A stretch of DNA of 19,192 nucleotides from an uncultured Asticcacaulis sp. (GCA_946480525.1 CAMLLA010000023.1:1-19192), one strand, 5' to 3'; shown: positions 1-8,315, numbered from the stretch's first letter. Translations and numbers: made by a program. The notes: generated by a model from the sequence alone, not told the origin.

Positions 1-1045
1 ACTCGTCCGCATTCGGCAGATCCGTAAAGGGCAGGCCCAGTTCGGAAACGTGGCCGCGCAGGCGCTTCCACTTGCTGCGATCGGGTGGCGCGGAAACATC
101 ACTAAGCTCGACAAAGCTGGCGGCGCGCAATCCGCCTTCGAACCCGGTGACGATCATCGACCGGTCTTCGAAAACGACGGGCGGCAGATGCCGTGGCCAG
201 TTCGGCGCGGCAGATTGCCAAGAAGATTGAATGTGGTAACCGCGCTCGGCGATGATCGGGATATTGACGCCGAAGGGCTCCAGCAAGGCTTTCGACCAGA
301 CGCCGGCCGCGACCACGACCTTCCGGGCCGTTGCCGCGTCACCGGTACTCAGCTGGACCTGTGCGGGATTGCCGTCCACTATATTCGTAACGTCCGCGGT
401 GATCACCACGCCACCGCGGGCGACAAAGGCCATTTCGAGGGTATCCAGCAGGCGGCGGTTGTCGGTGATCTGGCCGGTGTTTTCAAAGCGGATCGCACCC
501 GCGATCGCTGCGTCGGTTATAGCCGACAGTTCGCGCAGTTCGCCTTCCGTCGCATCGTGAAAGGTCGCGGTCCCGGTATCGGCCGCCGCCCAAGCCGCCC
601 TTCCCTTGCGCGCACTCTCCGGCGTCTCCCATGCTATATAGTGTCCGTCGGTGCGCAAAAGGTCGGCGGACCCGAGATCAGCCAACCGTCTTTGCCACGC
701 TGGCATGGCCTGGGCGATCAGTCCGGACAGTGCCGCCTTGCCGGCTTGGAATTGCGCAGGCCGCGCCGCCTGCATCAGGCGCAATGAAAACGGCAACCAG
801 TGATTGACGGCATTGAGCGGCAGGGACAGGGCGCCTTTCGGATAAAGCCGTCCCGGGGCGGAGCGAATCATCGCCACCGACGCCAGGGGTTCGACCTGTT
901 CGATGGCGATATGGCCGGCATTGCCGTAGCTGGCGGACGTACGGTTGCGCTCGCGCTCGATCAATGTGATCGTCTGTCCCTGTGCCTGAAGAGATAAGGC
1001 GATATTCAGCCCTACCACCCCTCCACCGACCACAATTACGTCCAT
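1..1045 (-). CDS. DadA-like FAD-dependent D-amino acid (probably D-hydroxyproline) dehydrogenase, C-terminus off window
   Basis: The reverse strand is open from an ATG at 1045 to the left edge, giving 348 complete codons; DadA-type enzymes are usually about 410-420 residues, so roughly the last 65 are missing. The N-terminus is MDVIVVGGGVVGLNIA, an FAD-binding Rossmann motif (GGGVVG at residues 7-12) with the acidic end of strand 2 at LIERER. The GNAGHI motif at residues 41-46 is typical of the DadA/DAO family. There is no signal peptide, so it acts in the cytoplasm or at the inner membrane face. Family members oxidise D-amino acids to imino acids. Because it diverges from a DapA-family deaminase and a hydroxyproline-type epimerase across a 79-bp gap, I infer that it oxidises cis-4-hydroxy-D-proline to pyrroline-4-hydroxy-2-carboxylate. 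A general D-amino acid dehydrogenase remains possible. Confidence 0.85.
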   Translation of the reverse strand, partial: MDVIVVGGGVVGLNIALSLQAQGQTITLIERERNRTSASYGNAGHIAIEQVEPLASVAMIRSAPGRLYPKGALSLPLNAVNHWLPFSLRLMQAARPAQFQAGKAALSGLIAQAMPAWQRRLADLGSADLLRTDGHYIAWETPESARKGRAAWAAADTGTATFHDATEGELRELSAITDAAIAGAIRFENTGQITDNRRLLDTLEMAFVARGGVVITADVTNIVDGNPAQVQLSTGDAATARKVVVAAGVWSKALLEPFGVNIPIIAERGYHIQSSWQSAAPNWPRHLPPVVFEDRSMIVTGFEGGLRAASFVELSDVSAPPDRSKWKRLRGHVSELGLPFTDLPNADE

Positions 1046-1061
1046 ACCTTAATCATCCTTG

Positions 1062-1090
1062 TTGCACAGCATTATCGCATATAGTATACC
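1062..1090 (+). promoter_or_regulatory. Possible promoter of the deaminase-epimerase operon
   Basis: TTGCAC (1062-1067) and TATACC (1085-1090) are 17 bp apart and lie 35 bp upstream of the start codon at 1125. The -35 match to consensus is only partial. The -10 overlaps the first GTATAC palindrome, so a protein bound there would block this promoter. Confidence 0.4.
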
Positions 1091-1110
1091 GTATAACCTG
1101 TATACGGGTT
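1084..1110. promoter_or_regulatory. Tandem GTATAC operator-like sites in the divergent promoter
   Basis: Two GTATAC palindromes lie at 1084-1089 and 1100-1105. The second sits in a near-perfect 16-bp inverted repeat, AACCTGTATACGGGTT (1095-1110), in which only one symmetric base pair fails to match. GTATAC-centred palindromes are typical of FadR-subfamily GntR operators. The GntR gene at 3211 is therefore the likely ligand, which is inferred. The sites lie between two divergent genes and could control both. Confidence 0.55.
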
Positions 1111-1124
1111 CATGGAGCATTTTT

Positions 1125-2039
1125 ATGAGAATCGACTGGCGCGGCGTTTTTCCGGCGGTAACCACGCAGTTCAAGGAAGATCTTTCGATCGACTACGCGG
1201 ACACCCAACGTGTCGTTGATGACCTCATTCGTGATGGCGTGACGGGCATTATTGCCATGGGCACCTGCGGCGAAAACAACTCTTTGACCGCCGATGAAAA
1301 GCGTACCCTGCTCAAGGCCATTGTCGAAGTCGTCGCCGGCCGCGTGCCGGTTGTTACCGGCGTGTCCGAGCTGACCACGCCGCTTGCCTGTGCCTGGGCC
1401 AGGGACGCCGAGGCGCTGGGCGCCAACGGCCTGATGCTGTTGCCTGCCATGGTCTATGTTCCCCGCACCGAAGAGCTGATCGCGCACTTCACTGGGGTCG
1501 CCGAAGCGACCAGCCTGCCGATCATGCTTTATAATAACCCGACCGCCTATCGCGTGGCCATCACCAATGAGGTGCTGGAAGCGCTTAAGCCCGTCAAGAA
1601 CATCGTCGCCGTCAAGGAATCGACGCCGGATACGCGCCGCTTCACCGACATGTATAATGCCTTCGGTGACCGCTACGTCCTGTTCGCCGGTCTCGACGAC
1701 GTCGCCTTCGAAGGCCTGCTGCTGGGCGCACAAGGCTGGGTCTCGGGCCTGACTTCGGCCTTCCCGCACGAAAGCGTCATGCTGGTCAAGGCGCTGGAAG
1801 CCGGCGACATCGACATGGCCCGCGAAATCTATCGCTGGTTCCTGCCGCTGCTGCACCTCGACGCCGAACACGACCTGGTCCAGTCGATCAAGCTGGCCGA
1901 GCAGATCATGGGCCGCGGTTCGGAACGCGTCCGGATGCCGCGCATGCCGCTGACGGGTGCGCGCCGTGCCGAAGTCACCGCCATGGTCGAAAAGGCAGCG
2001 GCTTCCCGCCCGAGCCTGAAGATCGTAAAAGCGGCTTAA
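1125..2039 (+). CDS. DapA/N-acetylneuraminate lyase family protein, probable pyrroline-4-hydroxy-2-carboxylate deaminase
   Basis: This encodes 304 residues of a class I aldolase-type (beta/alpha)8 barrel. The signature GTCGENNSL lies at residues 46-54, the family tyrosine is Y136 in MLYNNP and the Schiff-base lysine is K164 in VAVKEST. The length is normal for the family (about 290-310). I chose the ATG at 1125 because GGAG at 1114-1117 is well placed and the family homology starts right there; the reading frame is open further upstream only through the promoter. Known family reactions include dihydrodipicolinate synthesis, sialic acid lysis and deamination of pyrroline-4-hydroxy-2-carboxylate to 2-oxoglutarate semialdehyde. 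The neighbouring epimerase and divergent dehydrogenase favour the last. It is likely co-transcribed with the epimerase, 28 bp downstream, and controlled by the GTATAC sites upstream. Confidence 0.85.
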   Translation: MRIDWRGVFPAVTTQFKEDLSIDYADTQRVVDDLIRDGVTGIIAMGTCGENNSLTADEKRTLLKAIVEVVAGRVPVVTGVSELTTPLACAWARDAEALGANGLMLLPAMVYVPRTEELIAHFTGVAEATSLPIMLYNNPTAYRVAITNEVLEALKPVKNIVAVKESTPDTRRFTDMYNAFGDRYVLFAGLDDVAFEGLLLGAQGWVSGLTSAFPHESVMLVKALEAGDIDMAREIYRWFLPLLHLDAEHDLVQSIKLAEQIMGRGSERVRMPRMPLTGARRAEVTAMVEKAAASRPSLKIVKAA

Positions 2040-2067
2040 TAAGCTCCTACTTCCTCCGAGTCTGCAT

Positions 2068-3066
2068 ATGCGCCATACCTTCTTTGCCATCGATGGCCAT
2101 ACCGCGGGCAACCCGGTCCGCCTCGTCGCGGGGGGCGCTCCGCTCCTCAAGGGCAATTCCATGTCCGAGCGCCGTCAGGATTTTCTGACGCGTTTCGACT
2201 GGATCCGCACCGGCTTGTGCTTTGAGCCGCGCGGACACGACATGATGTCCGGCGGCTTTCTGTATCCGCCGACGCGCGAAGATACTGACGCCGGCATCCT
2301 GTTTATCGAGACCTCGGGCTGCCTGCCGATGTGCGGTCACGGCACGATCGGCATTGTCACCTTTGCGCTGGAAAACGGTCTGATCACGCCGCGTACACCG
2401 GGAAGCCTCAAGCTGGAGGTTCCCGCCGGCGTCATCGACATTGAATACAAGACCAACGGCCCCAAGGTCACATCGATCAAGATCACAAATGTCCCAGCCT
2501 ATCTGGCCAGGACGGGCATTGAGATTGATGTGCCGGACTTCGGCCCTCTGAGCGTCGATGTCTCTTATGGCGGCAACTACTATGCCATCGTCGAGCCTCA
2601 AGGCGCATATACCGGCCTCGACGACCTGGGCGCGGCGCGAATCATCGAACTCAGCCGCACCGTGCGCGAGTTGGTGCGCGCCGCCTATGAGCCCGTCCAC
2701 CCGATGGATGCGACCATTCGCGGCGTCAGCCACGTCCTGTGGGCCGACAAGCCCAAGGGCGACGGCGCCGACGGCCGCAACGCCGTCTTTTACGGCGAAC
2801 GCGCCATCGACCGTTCACCCTGCGGCACCGGCACCTCGGCGCGAATCGCCCACCTGCACGCCACCGGCCGCCTGAAGGTCGGCGAAAGCTTCGTGCACGA
2901 AAGCTATATCTGCAGCCGGTTTATCGGCAAGGTCGAAGCGGAAACGAAACTGGGTGACCAGACGGCGATCATCCCGTCGATCGAAGGCAGCGCCATCTCG
3001 ACCGGTTTCAACACGATCTGGATCGACCGCGAAGATACCTTCTGGCAGGGCTTCCAGGTCCTCTGA
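2068..3066 (+). CDS. Proline racemase family, probable 4-hydroxyproline 2-epimerase
   Basis: This 332-residue cytoplasmic enzyme has both catalytic cysteines of the family: C89 in MCGHGTIG and C252 in DRSPCGTGTSAR, with supporting residues H91 and D248. Two cysteines indicate a racemase or epimerase; trans-3-hydroxyproline dehydratases of this family carry Thr at the second position. The reaction is expected to be interconversion of trans-4-hydroxy-L-proline and cis-4-hydroxy-D-proline, the entry step of bacterial hydroxyproline catabolism. The assignment over proline racemase rests mainly on the neighbours: the DapA-type deaminase 28 bp upstream, the DadA-type dehydrogenase and the GntR regulator. 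The start ATG lies in CATATG; the ribosome-binding site upstream is weak, and translation may be helped by the upstream gene. Confidence 0.87.
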   Translation: MRHTFFAIDGHTAGNPVRLVAGGAPLLKGNSMSERRQDFLTRFDWIRTGLCFEPRGHDMMSGGFLYPPTREDTDAGILFIETSGCLPMCGHGTIGIVTFALENGLITPRTPGSLKLEVPAGVIDIEYKTNGPKVTSIKITNVPAYLARTGIEIDVPDFGPLSVDVSYGGNYYAIVEPQGAYTGLDDLGAARIIELSRTVRELVRAAYEPVHPMDATIRGVSHVLWADKPKGDGADGRNAVFYGERAIDRSPCGTGTSARIAHLHATGRLKVGESFVHESYICSRFIGKVEAETKLGDQTAIIPSIEGSAISTGFNTIWIDREDTFWQGFQVL

Positions 3067-3126
3067 ACGCTTTGATTTCTGCCATCTGCGCGTCAGAAAT
3101 GTCGCATTCAACGAAAATTCATATAT

Positions 3127-3142
3127 CTGTATACAATATAAT
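3127..3142 (+). promoter_or_regulatory. gntR promoter -10 with overlapping GTATAC operator-like site
   Basis: CTGTATACAATAT (3127-3139) contains the palindrome TGTATACA (3128-3135) and overlaps a perfect TATAAT at 3137-3142. No convincing -35 is seen 17 bp upstream. The arrangement suggests autoregulation of the GntR gene. Twelve of its 13 bases match the site at 10737-10749. Confidence 0.45.
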
Positions 3143-3210
3143 CAGTTGAATAATATTGTAACGCGTACCAATCGGTGCAGACTGCACAGATGAATCGAGG
3201 CCGATAACGC

Positions 3211-3873
3211 ATGGCTATAGTCGTACAAACCCTGTCCGAGCAAATTTATGCCTTGATCCGCGACCGGATCATTTCAGGTGACCTGCCGGCGGACACCGCT
3301 ATCCGTCAGGACGCCCTGGCCGCCGAACTGGGCGTCAGCAAGATCCCGCTGCGCGAGGCCTTTGCCCGCCTGGAGCAGGACGGCCTGCTCTTCTACATCA
3401 CCAATCGCGGCTTCTTCGTGCGTTCGCTATCGGCGGACGAGGTCGAGGAAGTCTATGCGCTGCGCCTGAAGATCGAGCCGGAGGCCGTGGGCGCCGCATC
3501 GAAGAAGGCGACGGACGCCGACAAGAAGGTGGCGCACAATGCTCTCCTGGCATTGGAAGACGCCGCGGGCTCGGACCGCACGAAGGTCGGCAAGATGAAC
3601 CGCAATTTCCACATGGCTCTGGTGCGCCCGATCCAGCGCCAGGTCACCATCCAGGTCGTCGAGCGTCTGAACCTGATTTCCGAGCGATACGTCGGCAAGC
3701 ATCTGGAACCCGCCGGCCGTGACAGCCGCGCCCAGCAGGAACACACCGCCATGTTTGAGGCCTGGGCAGCGGGACAGGCCAAGGTCGTCGAAGGCATGAT
3801 GTACGATCACATCGCCTCGACTCTGGAAGACCTGCGCAAGCAGTTCGAGCTGGAGAAGAGCTCGGTGGCGTAA
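3211..3873 (+). CDS. GntR family transcriptional regulator, FadR/FCD subfamily
   Basis: This 220-residue DNA-binding regulator has an N-terminal winged helix-turn-helix at about residues 8-72, with the GntR core at DALAAELGVSKIPLREAFARL. The C-terminal all-helical FCD ligand domain spans about 78-212. H134 (in NRNFH), H178 and H200 fit the three-histidine metal site common in FCD domains, and the length is typical. It is separated from the epimerase gene by 144 bp that hold its own GTATAC site. I infer that it represses the hydroxyproline genes and itself, released by hydroxyproline or a pathway intermediate; the ligand cannot be read from sequence. GAGG at 3197-3200 supports the ATG at 3211. 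Confidence 0.9.
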   Translation: MAIVVQTLSEQIYALIRDRIISGDLPADTAIRQDALAAELGVSKIPLREAFARLEQDGLLFYITNRGFFVRSLSADEVEEVYALRLKIEPEAVGAASKKATDADKKVAHNALLALEDAAGSDRTKVGKMNRNFHMALVRPIQRQVTIQVVERLNLISERYVGKHLEPAGRDSRAQQEHTAMFEAWAAGQAKVVEGMMYDHIASTLEDLRKQFELEKSSVA

Positions 3874-3901
3874 GGCTGGCCGACATCAGATGCGACAAAG
3901 G

Positions 3902-3926
3902 CTGCGATCGCTCCGCAGGTTTTTTT
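3902..3926 (+). terminator. Probable intrinsic terminator of gntR
   Basis: CTGCG (3902-3906) pairs with CGCAG (3914-3918) and is followed within one base by seven T residues (3920-3926), 29 bp past the gntR stop. The stem is short, so this is a modest call. Confidence 0.5.
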
Positions 3927-3936
3927 GTTTGTGTTG

Positions 3937-3995
3937 AAGGCCCCCTTCCGTCAGCTTCGTTTTCGCTGGCGCCAAACCCGCGTAAACGGGAAGGA
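3937..3995 (+). repeat. REP-like intergenic repeat, copy A (diverged)
   Basis: The unit starts AAGGCCCCCTTCCGTCA, contains a small hairpin (CAGC...GCTG) and ends in ACGGGAAGGA. It matches the layout of the two copies near 12.3 kb (GGCCCCCTTCCGTCA, small hairpin, then CCTTCCCCGT-type hairpin), but its last stem is degraded (CCCGCGTAAACGGG). Confidence 0.6.
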
Positions 3996-4011
3996 CAAAA
4001 GGTGAGTAATC

Positions 4012-4053
4012 CCCCTCCCTTCCTTCCCCTTTTAAGGGGAAGGAAGGGAGGGG
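4012..4053. repeat. Perfect 20-bp inverted repeat between convergent genes
   Basis: Positions 4012-4031 (C/T-rich) are an exact reverse complement of 4034-4053 (G/A-rich), with a two-base centre. It sits 7 bp beyond the stop of the permease gene and could act as a transcript end on both strands, although no long T run follows. Its purine/pyrimidine arms resemble the repeat family next to it. Confidence 0.75.
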
Positions 4054-4060
4054 AAATCCG

Positions 4061-5467
4061 TCAGTTACCCTTTCGCAAACGGCTATTCCAGCGGCCATAG
4101 GCGAAGTAGACGACCAGGCCGATACACATCCAGATCAGGGTGAAGATCTGGCTCTGGCCCGGCAGACTGGAGAAGATGAAGGCGCAGCCGCCGATGGTGA
4201 TCAGGCCGACCACCCAGTGCAACGGCACCTTGAAGCTGCGCACCGCGTCAGGCAGTTTCTTGCGCAATATGATCATCGACAATGCGACGGCGATAAAGGC
4301 GATCAGCGTGCCCGCGTTCGACAGCTCGGCGATCTTTTTCAGCGGTACGAAGCCCGCGCCGAGCGCGACGACGATACCAGTGATCAGCGTGATCAGCGCC
4401 GGCGACCCCTTGCTGTTGACGGCAGCGACCGCCTTGGGCAGCAGGCCATCGCGCGCCATGACGAAGAAGATGCGGCTTTGACCGTACATCATGACGAGGA
4501 TGACCGACGGCAGGGCGACGATGGCCGCGCCGCCGACCAGGGTCGCGACCAAAGGCTGGCCCAGTGTGCGCAGCACGTGCGGCAAGGGTTCACCCGAAGA
4601 CGAGATGTCCTGATAGCCGACCGCGCCGATGGCAACGGCCGCCACCAGCATATAGATCAGGGTCGAGACGCCCATCGAGCCCAGGATGCCGATGGTCAGG
4701 TCGCGGCCGGGATCCTTGGCTTCTTCCGCAGAGGTCGATACGGCGTCAAAGCCGAAGAAGGCAAAGAAGACGATGGCGGCGGCCGCCATGACACCGAATT
4801 TTTCGCCGCCGATCTCCTGCGCCATGAAACCGAACGGCATGAACGGATCGTAATTGCCGCCCTGAATGGCAGGGAAGCCGATGACAATGAACGCCCCGAG
4901 TGCCACGATCTTGATGATGACCAGGAGAATGTTGAGCGTGGCGCTTTCACGCGCGCCGATCAACAGCAGACCCATGACGGCCAGCGATACCAGCACAGCC
5001 GGCAGGTTGACGAGGCCGCCGGCATAGGGTCCGGCCAGCAGGGCCGCCGGCAGCTTCAGGCCGGCTGCTTCTTCCAGGAATCCGACCAGGTGGGCCGACC
5101 AGCCGACCGCGACGGTCGAACAGGCCAGCGAATATTCGAGGATCAGCGCCCAGCCGACGACCCAGGCGACGATCTCGCCCATGCTGGAATAGCTGTAGGT
5201 ATAGGCCGAACCCGCCGTCGGGATCAGGGTCGACATCTCAGTGTAGCACAGGGCCGCACAGGCGCAGACCAGTCCGCACAGGGCAAACGAGACGATGACA
5301 CCCGGTCCGGCAAGACCTGCGCCGACGCCCGTCAGGGTGTAGATGCCTGTGCCGATAATGCCGCCGATGCCCAGCGCCATCAGGTGCGGCCAGCTCAGGG
5401 TTTTCGCCAGGGCCTTGCCGTCTTCTTCAGCGCGCTGCAAGGGCTTTAAGGGTCCGAACAATCCCAT
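4061..5467 (-). CDS. APC superfamily amino acid permease (CAT/YfnA-like)
   Basis: This inner-membrane protein of 468 residues has about 12 hydrophobic segments. The first carries the APC signature GIGGIIGTGIY at residues 33-43, and FFAFFGFDAVSTSAEEAKDP marks the segment-6 region typical of cationic amino acid transporter-type permeases. It should import an amino acid by ion symport; the substrate cannot be read from sequence. I chose ATG 5467 because AAAGGA lies just upstream. An in-frame ATG at 5542 would put the upstream terminator (5510-5539) inside the gene. It is convergent with gntR and separated from the DUF5695-like gene by that terminator, so it is probably its own transcription unit. 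A role in hydroxyproline uptake is suggested only by location, and no GTATAC site is seen upstream. Confidence 0.88.
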   Translation of the reverse strand: MGLFGPLKPLQRAEEDGKALAKTLSWPHLMALGIGGIIGTGIYTLTGVGAGLAGPGVIVSFALCGLVCACAALCYTEMSTLIPTAGSAYTYSYSSMGEIVAWVVGWALILEYSLACSTVAVGWSAHLVGFLEEAAGLKLPAALLAGPYAGGLVNLPAVLVSLAVMGLLLIGARESATLNILLVIIKIVALGAFIVIGFPAIQGGNYDPFMPFGFMAQEIGGEKFGVMAAAAIVFFAFFGFDAVSTSAEEAKDPGRDLTIGILGSMGVSTLIYMLVAAVAIGAVGYQDISSSGEPLPHVLRTLGQPLVATLVGGAAIVALPSVILVMMYGQSRIFFVMARDGLLPKAVAAVNSKGSPALITLITGIVVALGAGFVPLKKIAELSNAGTLIAFIAVALSMIILRKKLPDAVRSFKVPLHWVVGLITIGGCAFIFSSLPGQSQIFTLIWMCIGLVVYFAYGRWNSRLRKGN

Positions 5468-5509
5468 GGGGTTCCTTTGTCTATTATCTTTGTGGGGTGA
5501 AGGTGAACG

Positions 5510-5539
5510 AAAAAAGGACCGCAGCCAAGCCGCGATCCT
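5510..5539 (-). terminator. Intrinsic terminator of the DUF5695-like gene
   Basis: On the minus strand an 11-bp stem (5539-5529 with 5525-5515, two G-T pairs, three-base loop) is followed directly by a T run at 5515-5510. It lies 10 bp past the stop at 5550. Confidence 0.8.
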
Positions 5540-5549
5540 CAAATTGGTT

Positions 5550-8315
5550 TCATTTATACGTTAGTTCCACCGACGTGGCGGCCGCGCCGAGCGGGATGGC
5601 ATAGCCGCCGCGTGGTCCGGCCTGGATTGCCTTCGGCGCGTAAGCCCTGCCGTCCTTGGTCGTGACCTCGACATCGAGGAAGGCTTCGGGCGTGGTCGCC
5701 GTGGCCGGCGCGAGCTTAAGCGTGACCTTGCCGGTAGACGGGCTGTAGCTGACAGTCTCAATCTTTCCCGCCTTGAGTGTCAGCCACAGCCCGGCCGGTG
5801 CGACAAAGACGCGACTGCGGGCGCTGTCTTTCGGCGCAAGGGTGATGGTGCCGGGTGTTTCCGTGACCACGCCGCCCATGCCGACCCAGCCGAAGGTCGG
5901 GTGATCGACCAGATAGGACCCAGCGGCGACCGCATGGCCGAAGAAGCTCATGCCGTAATCGCCGTTCATGCCGTCAAACCTCATCATGTCCGGGAAGGAG
6001 TGGAAGGCGGCCGAGCCGAAGCCCTGATCGTCGATATTGGTCAGCGAACCCATCAGGCCGCCGTAAGCCACGCGCAGCAGGTGGAAGTCCCGAGGGTTGG
6101 CGCGATAGGCGTCGAACAAGGGGACGGCGTTGAGTGACGAACCATAGTGGTGCAGCTGGCGTTCGATGCGCGACGTCTTGCCGGCATAGAGGAAGTCCCA
6201 GAAACGGCGCGCCGAACCGTTATAGCCCCAGTGCGGCACGGTCGGGTCGTAGGCCAGGATGACTTCACGCGTCGAATCCGCCGCCTTCTGGTCGCCGAAA
6301 TAGCGCGCCCACATATAGACTTCGGCCTGGCCGGTGGAATCCCACGGCATTTCCGAGCCGAACGGATATTTCAGCGTCGCCCAGTGATCGGCGCGTGTCT
6401 TCATCAGCGCCTCGACTTCGTTGGCCAGATCGCTCATGCCTTCGCGCTTCAAATCATCGAGGATGTAGACGAAGACATCGCCTTCCATCTGGCCGAATTG
6501 CGTATAGTACGGCGCCTTGGCCATCATCGCCTTGGTCGTTTCTCCCGCGCGCGTCAGATAGGTCTGCCAGCTTTCGACCTTGGTCAGGCCGGTATGATAG
6601 CGGCCGAGGCGATAGAGCGTCCACCAGGCGGCGGCCGGATGCGGATAGTTGTAGGAGCGGCCAAGATCGGCGGCGCCCTTGCGGTCCCACGCCGACCACA
6701 CCTTCCAGTTCAGCGCCGGGTCGTAAGTACCTTCGGGCATGGTGGGGTCATAGAACATGACCGACTTGCGCACACCGTATTTGTCGTCGCCTTCGGACAC
6801 CTGGATATCGCCCCACAGGGTTTCCGAGGCAAAGCGCTCGAACTTGGCGACTTCTTCCGGCGTCGGATTGTCGAGCTGCTTCATGATGGTGGCCAGCCAC
6901 GAGCCAGCGCCGCCTTCATCGCTCAGGCCTGAAATCCAGACGCGGTTGTCCTGGGTGATGATCTGGTTCTTGTCGCGGTCATAACCCATGATCGACGGGC
7001 TGCGGCCGAACGGGTCCTTGGGGTTTTCGTACCACTGCTCGGTCGTCAGGAATCGGCCCATGTCGGCGACCTTCTCGGCCTCCGGCTTGGTGACGAGATA
7101 ATGGATAGTCTGGCGCGAATTGTCGGCATAGGTCAGCGTCACACGGACGCGGCCCGCCGTCTTGCCGGTGACGGTATATTTCAGCCAGCCGTCCTTGCCC
7201 TTGACGGGGGCGGAGATGTCGAGTGCCCCTTCGGGGGATTGCGCGACGGCCTTGACCGCCAGCCTGCTTTTCAGGAACAGCGAGGCCGGCATATCGGTCG
7301 GCACGATATAGCCCGGAAGGCCCACCGCGACCGGCCGGTCATTCTTGGTCAGCGTGGTCTCGATCTCGCGGATCGATGGCGCCAGCACGAAGCGGAAGGC
7401 GTAGGTCTGTGTCGCGCCCGGCTTGACGGTAATGGTGGAGGTCTCGTTCCATTGCTCGGCGTTCTTCCACTCTTCGGCAAAGCCGTTGGAAGCGACCATC
7501 CAGCTGTAGAACCCTTCGAACGTCATGTTGCGCGGTTCGGGATCGTTGTAGATCTTCAGCGCCTTGTCCGGCGTGCGCTCATTCAGGATCGGCTTATAGA
7601 GTTCAAACTTCGCCGACTGCGTATCCGGCAGGACCAGAAGCGATGGTCCGCGGCCATTCAGGCGGTTGACCTGAAGGTAGCCGGCGTCGAGGCCGACATA
7701 GGGGTCATAGAAGGAGGCGACATCGTGCGCCTCCTCAAGATGACGGCCGGTGATAATGTTGTCGAAGACCATCGGCACGCCGAAGCCGCCGATTTCGACG
7801 GCGGTCTTGCCCGGATTGGTGACGGTGAAGCGCAAGACCAACTGGCCCTTGTCCACGGCCCAGGTGCGCACGACCTTCAGCGGCAGGTTGCCGGCAAAGG
7901 CCTTGGTGATGTCGGCCGAAGCGATGACCCCTGCGCCGGTGCGCAACGGCGTGATCGCGCCGCGCTTATAGGCGGTCGAATAGTCCTGCCACGCGGTTTC
8001 ACCGGCCAGACGGACGCGCAGATCCAGGTCGCCCAGACGGTAATAGCCGTCACCGGTCCGCTGAGTGAAACGATTGGACGGCAGGTAGTCGAACCCGCCC
8101 TGCCCCTTTGGTTTCAGCGCCACCAGGGTCTGGGAGGTGGTCTGGAATGAGCCAGTGAAATCCCTGGTCTCGAACAGCGTCGTCTGGGCTTCGGGCGTAT
8201 TCCACGGCAAGGCCGACGCCGACGCCGACTGCGCCAGGGCCGGCATGCTCACCCCGGCGGACGCGACCATCAGGGCGGCAAGGAGGGGAGTGAAAACACG
8301 AACGGCGGACGTCAT
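5550..8315 (-). CDS. Secreted large protein, probable DUF5695 family, glycan-locus associated
   Basis: This encodes 921 residues. A signal peptide (about 1-29, ending PALAQ) indicates export to the periplasm or beyond. The N-terminal third is beta-rich. The middle (about 430-780) is rich in Trp, Tyr and Gly-containing helical repeats (for example HPAAAWWTLYRLGRYH, HWATLKYPFGSEMPWDS), which suggests an (alpha/alpha) toroid like many glycosidases and lyases. The C-terminus is again beta-rich. The segment GSEMPWDSTGQAE holds two acidic candidates, E655 and E665, and D659, which I flag without claiming catalysis. I recognise the protein only as probably DUF5695, a family without a settled function to my knowledge. 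AAGGAG precedes the ATG at 8315. It is followed by a terminator and preceded by an unusual leader. Confidence 0.75.
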   Translation of the reverse strand: MTSAVRVFTPLLAALMVASAGVSMPALAQSASASALPWNTPEAQTTLFETRDFTGSFQTTSQTLVALKPKGQGGFDYLPSNRFTQRTGDGYYRLGDLDLRVRLAGETAWQDYSTAYKRGAITPLRTGAGVIASADITKAFAGNLPLKVVRTWAVDKGQLVLRFTVTNPGKTAVEIGGFGVPMVFDNIITGRHLEEAHDVASFYDPYVGLDAGYLQVNRLNGRGPSLLVLPDTQSAKFELYKPILNERTPDKALKIYNDPEPRNMTFEGFYSWMVASNGFAEEWKNAEQWNETSTITVKPGATQTYAFRFVLAPSIREIETTLTKNDRPVAVGLPGYIVPTDMPASLFLKSRLAVKAVAQSPEGALDISAPVKGKDGWLKYTVTGKTAGRVRVTLTYADNSRQTIHYLVTKPEAEKVADMGRFLTTEQWYENPKDPFGRSPSIMGYDRDKNQIITQDNRVWISGLSDEGGAGSWLATIMKQLDNPTPEEVAKFERFASETLWGDIQVSEGDDKYGVRKSVMFYDPTMPEGTYDPALNWKVWSAWDRKGAADLGRSYNYPHPAAAWWTLYRLGRYHTGLTKVESWQTYLTRAGETTKAMMAKAPYYTQFGQMEGDVFVYILDDLKREGMSDLANEVEALMKTRADHWATLKYPFGSEMPWDSTGQAEVYMWARYFGDQKAADSTREVILAYDPTVPHWGYNGSARRFWDFLYAGKTSRIERQLHHYGSSLNAVPLFDAYRANPRDFHLLRVAYGGLMGSLTNIDDQGFGSAAFHSFPDMMRFDGMNGDYGMSFFGHAVAAGSYLVDHPTFGWVGMGGVVTETPGTITLAPKDSARSRVFVAPAGLWLTLKAGKIETVSYSPSTGKVTLKLAPATATTPEAFLDVEVTTKDGRAYAPKAIQAGPRGGYAIPLGAAATSVELTYK

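Noticed and set aside
1059..1124. 22-codon N-terminal extension of the deaminase
   Set aside because: It covers the promoter and operator-like sites, lacks a ribosome-binding site, and the family sequence begins at the ATG at 1125, which has GGAG upstream.
1110..2162. Long minus-strand open frame (350 codons) opposite the deaminase gene
   Set aside because: It lies antisense to a well-supported enzyme gene, its composition is Arg/Gln/Asp/His-rich as expected of a shadow in high-GC DNA, and it resembles no family.
4012..4053. CRISPR-like or IS terminal repeat
   Set aside because: There is a single inverted repeat with no spacer array, no transposase gene and no target duplication visible.
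4217..5449. 410-codon plus-strand open frame opposite the permease gene
   Set aside because: The translation is a low-complexity Arg/Asp/Gln mixture; the opposite strand encodes a clear 12-segment permease.
5468..5542. Upstream in-frame ATG for the permease at 5542
   Set aside because: It would translate through an intrinsic terminator; the ATG at 5467 has AAAGGA upstream and fits the family start.
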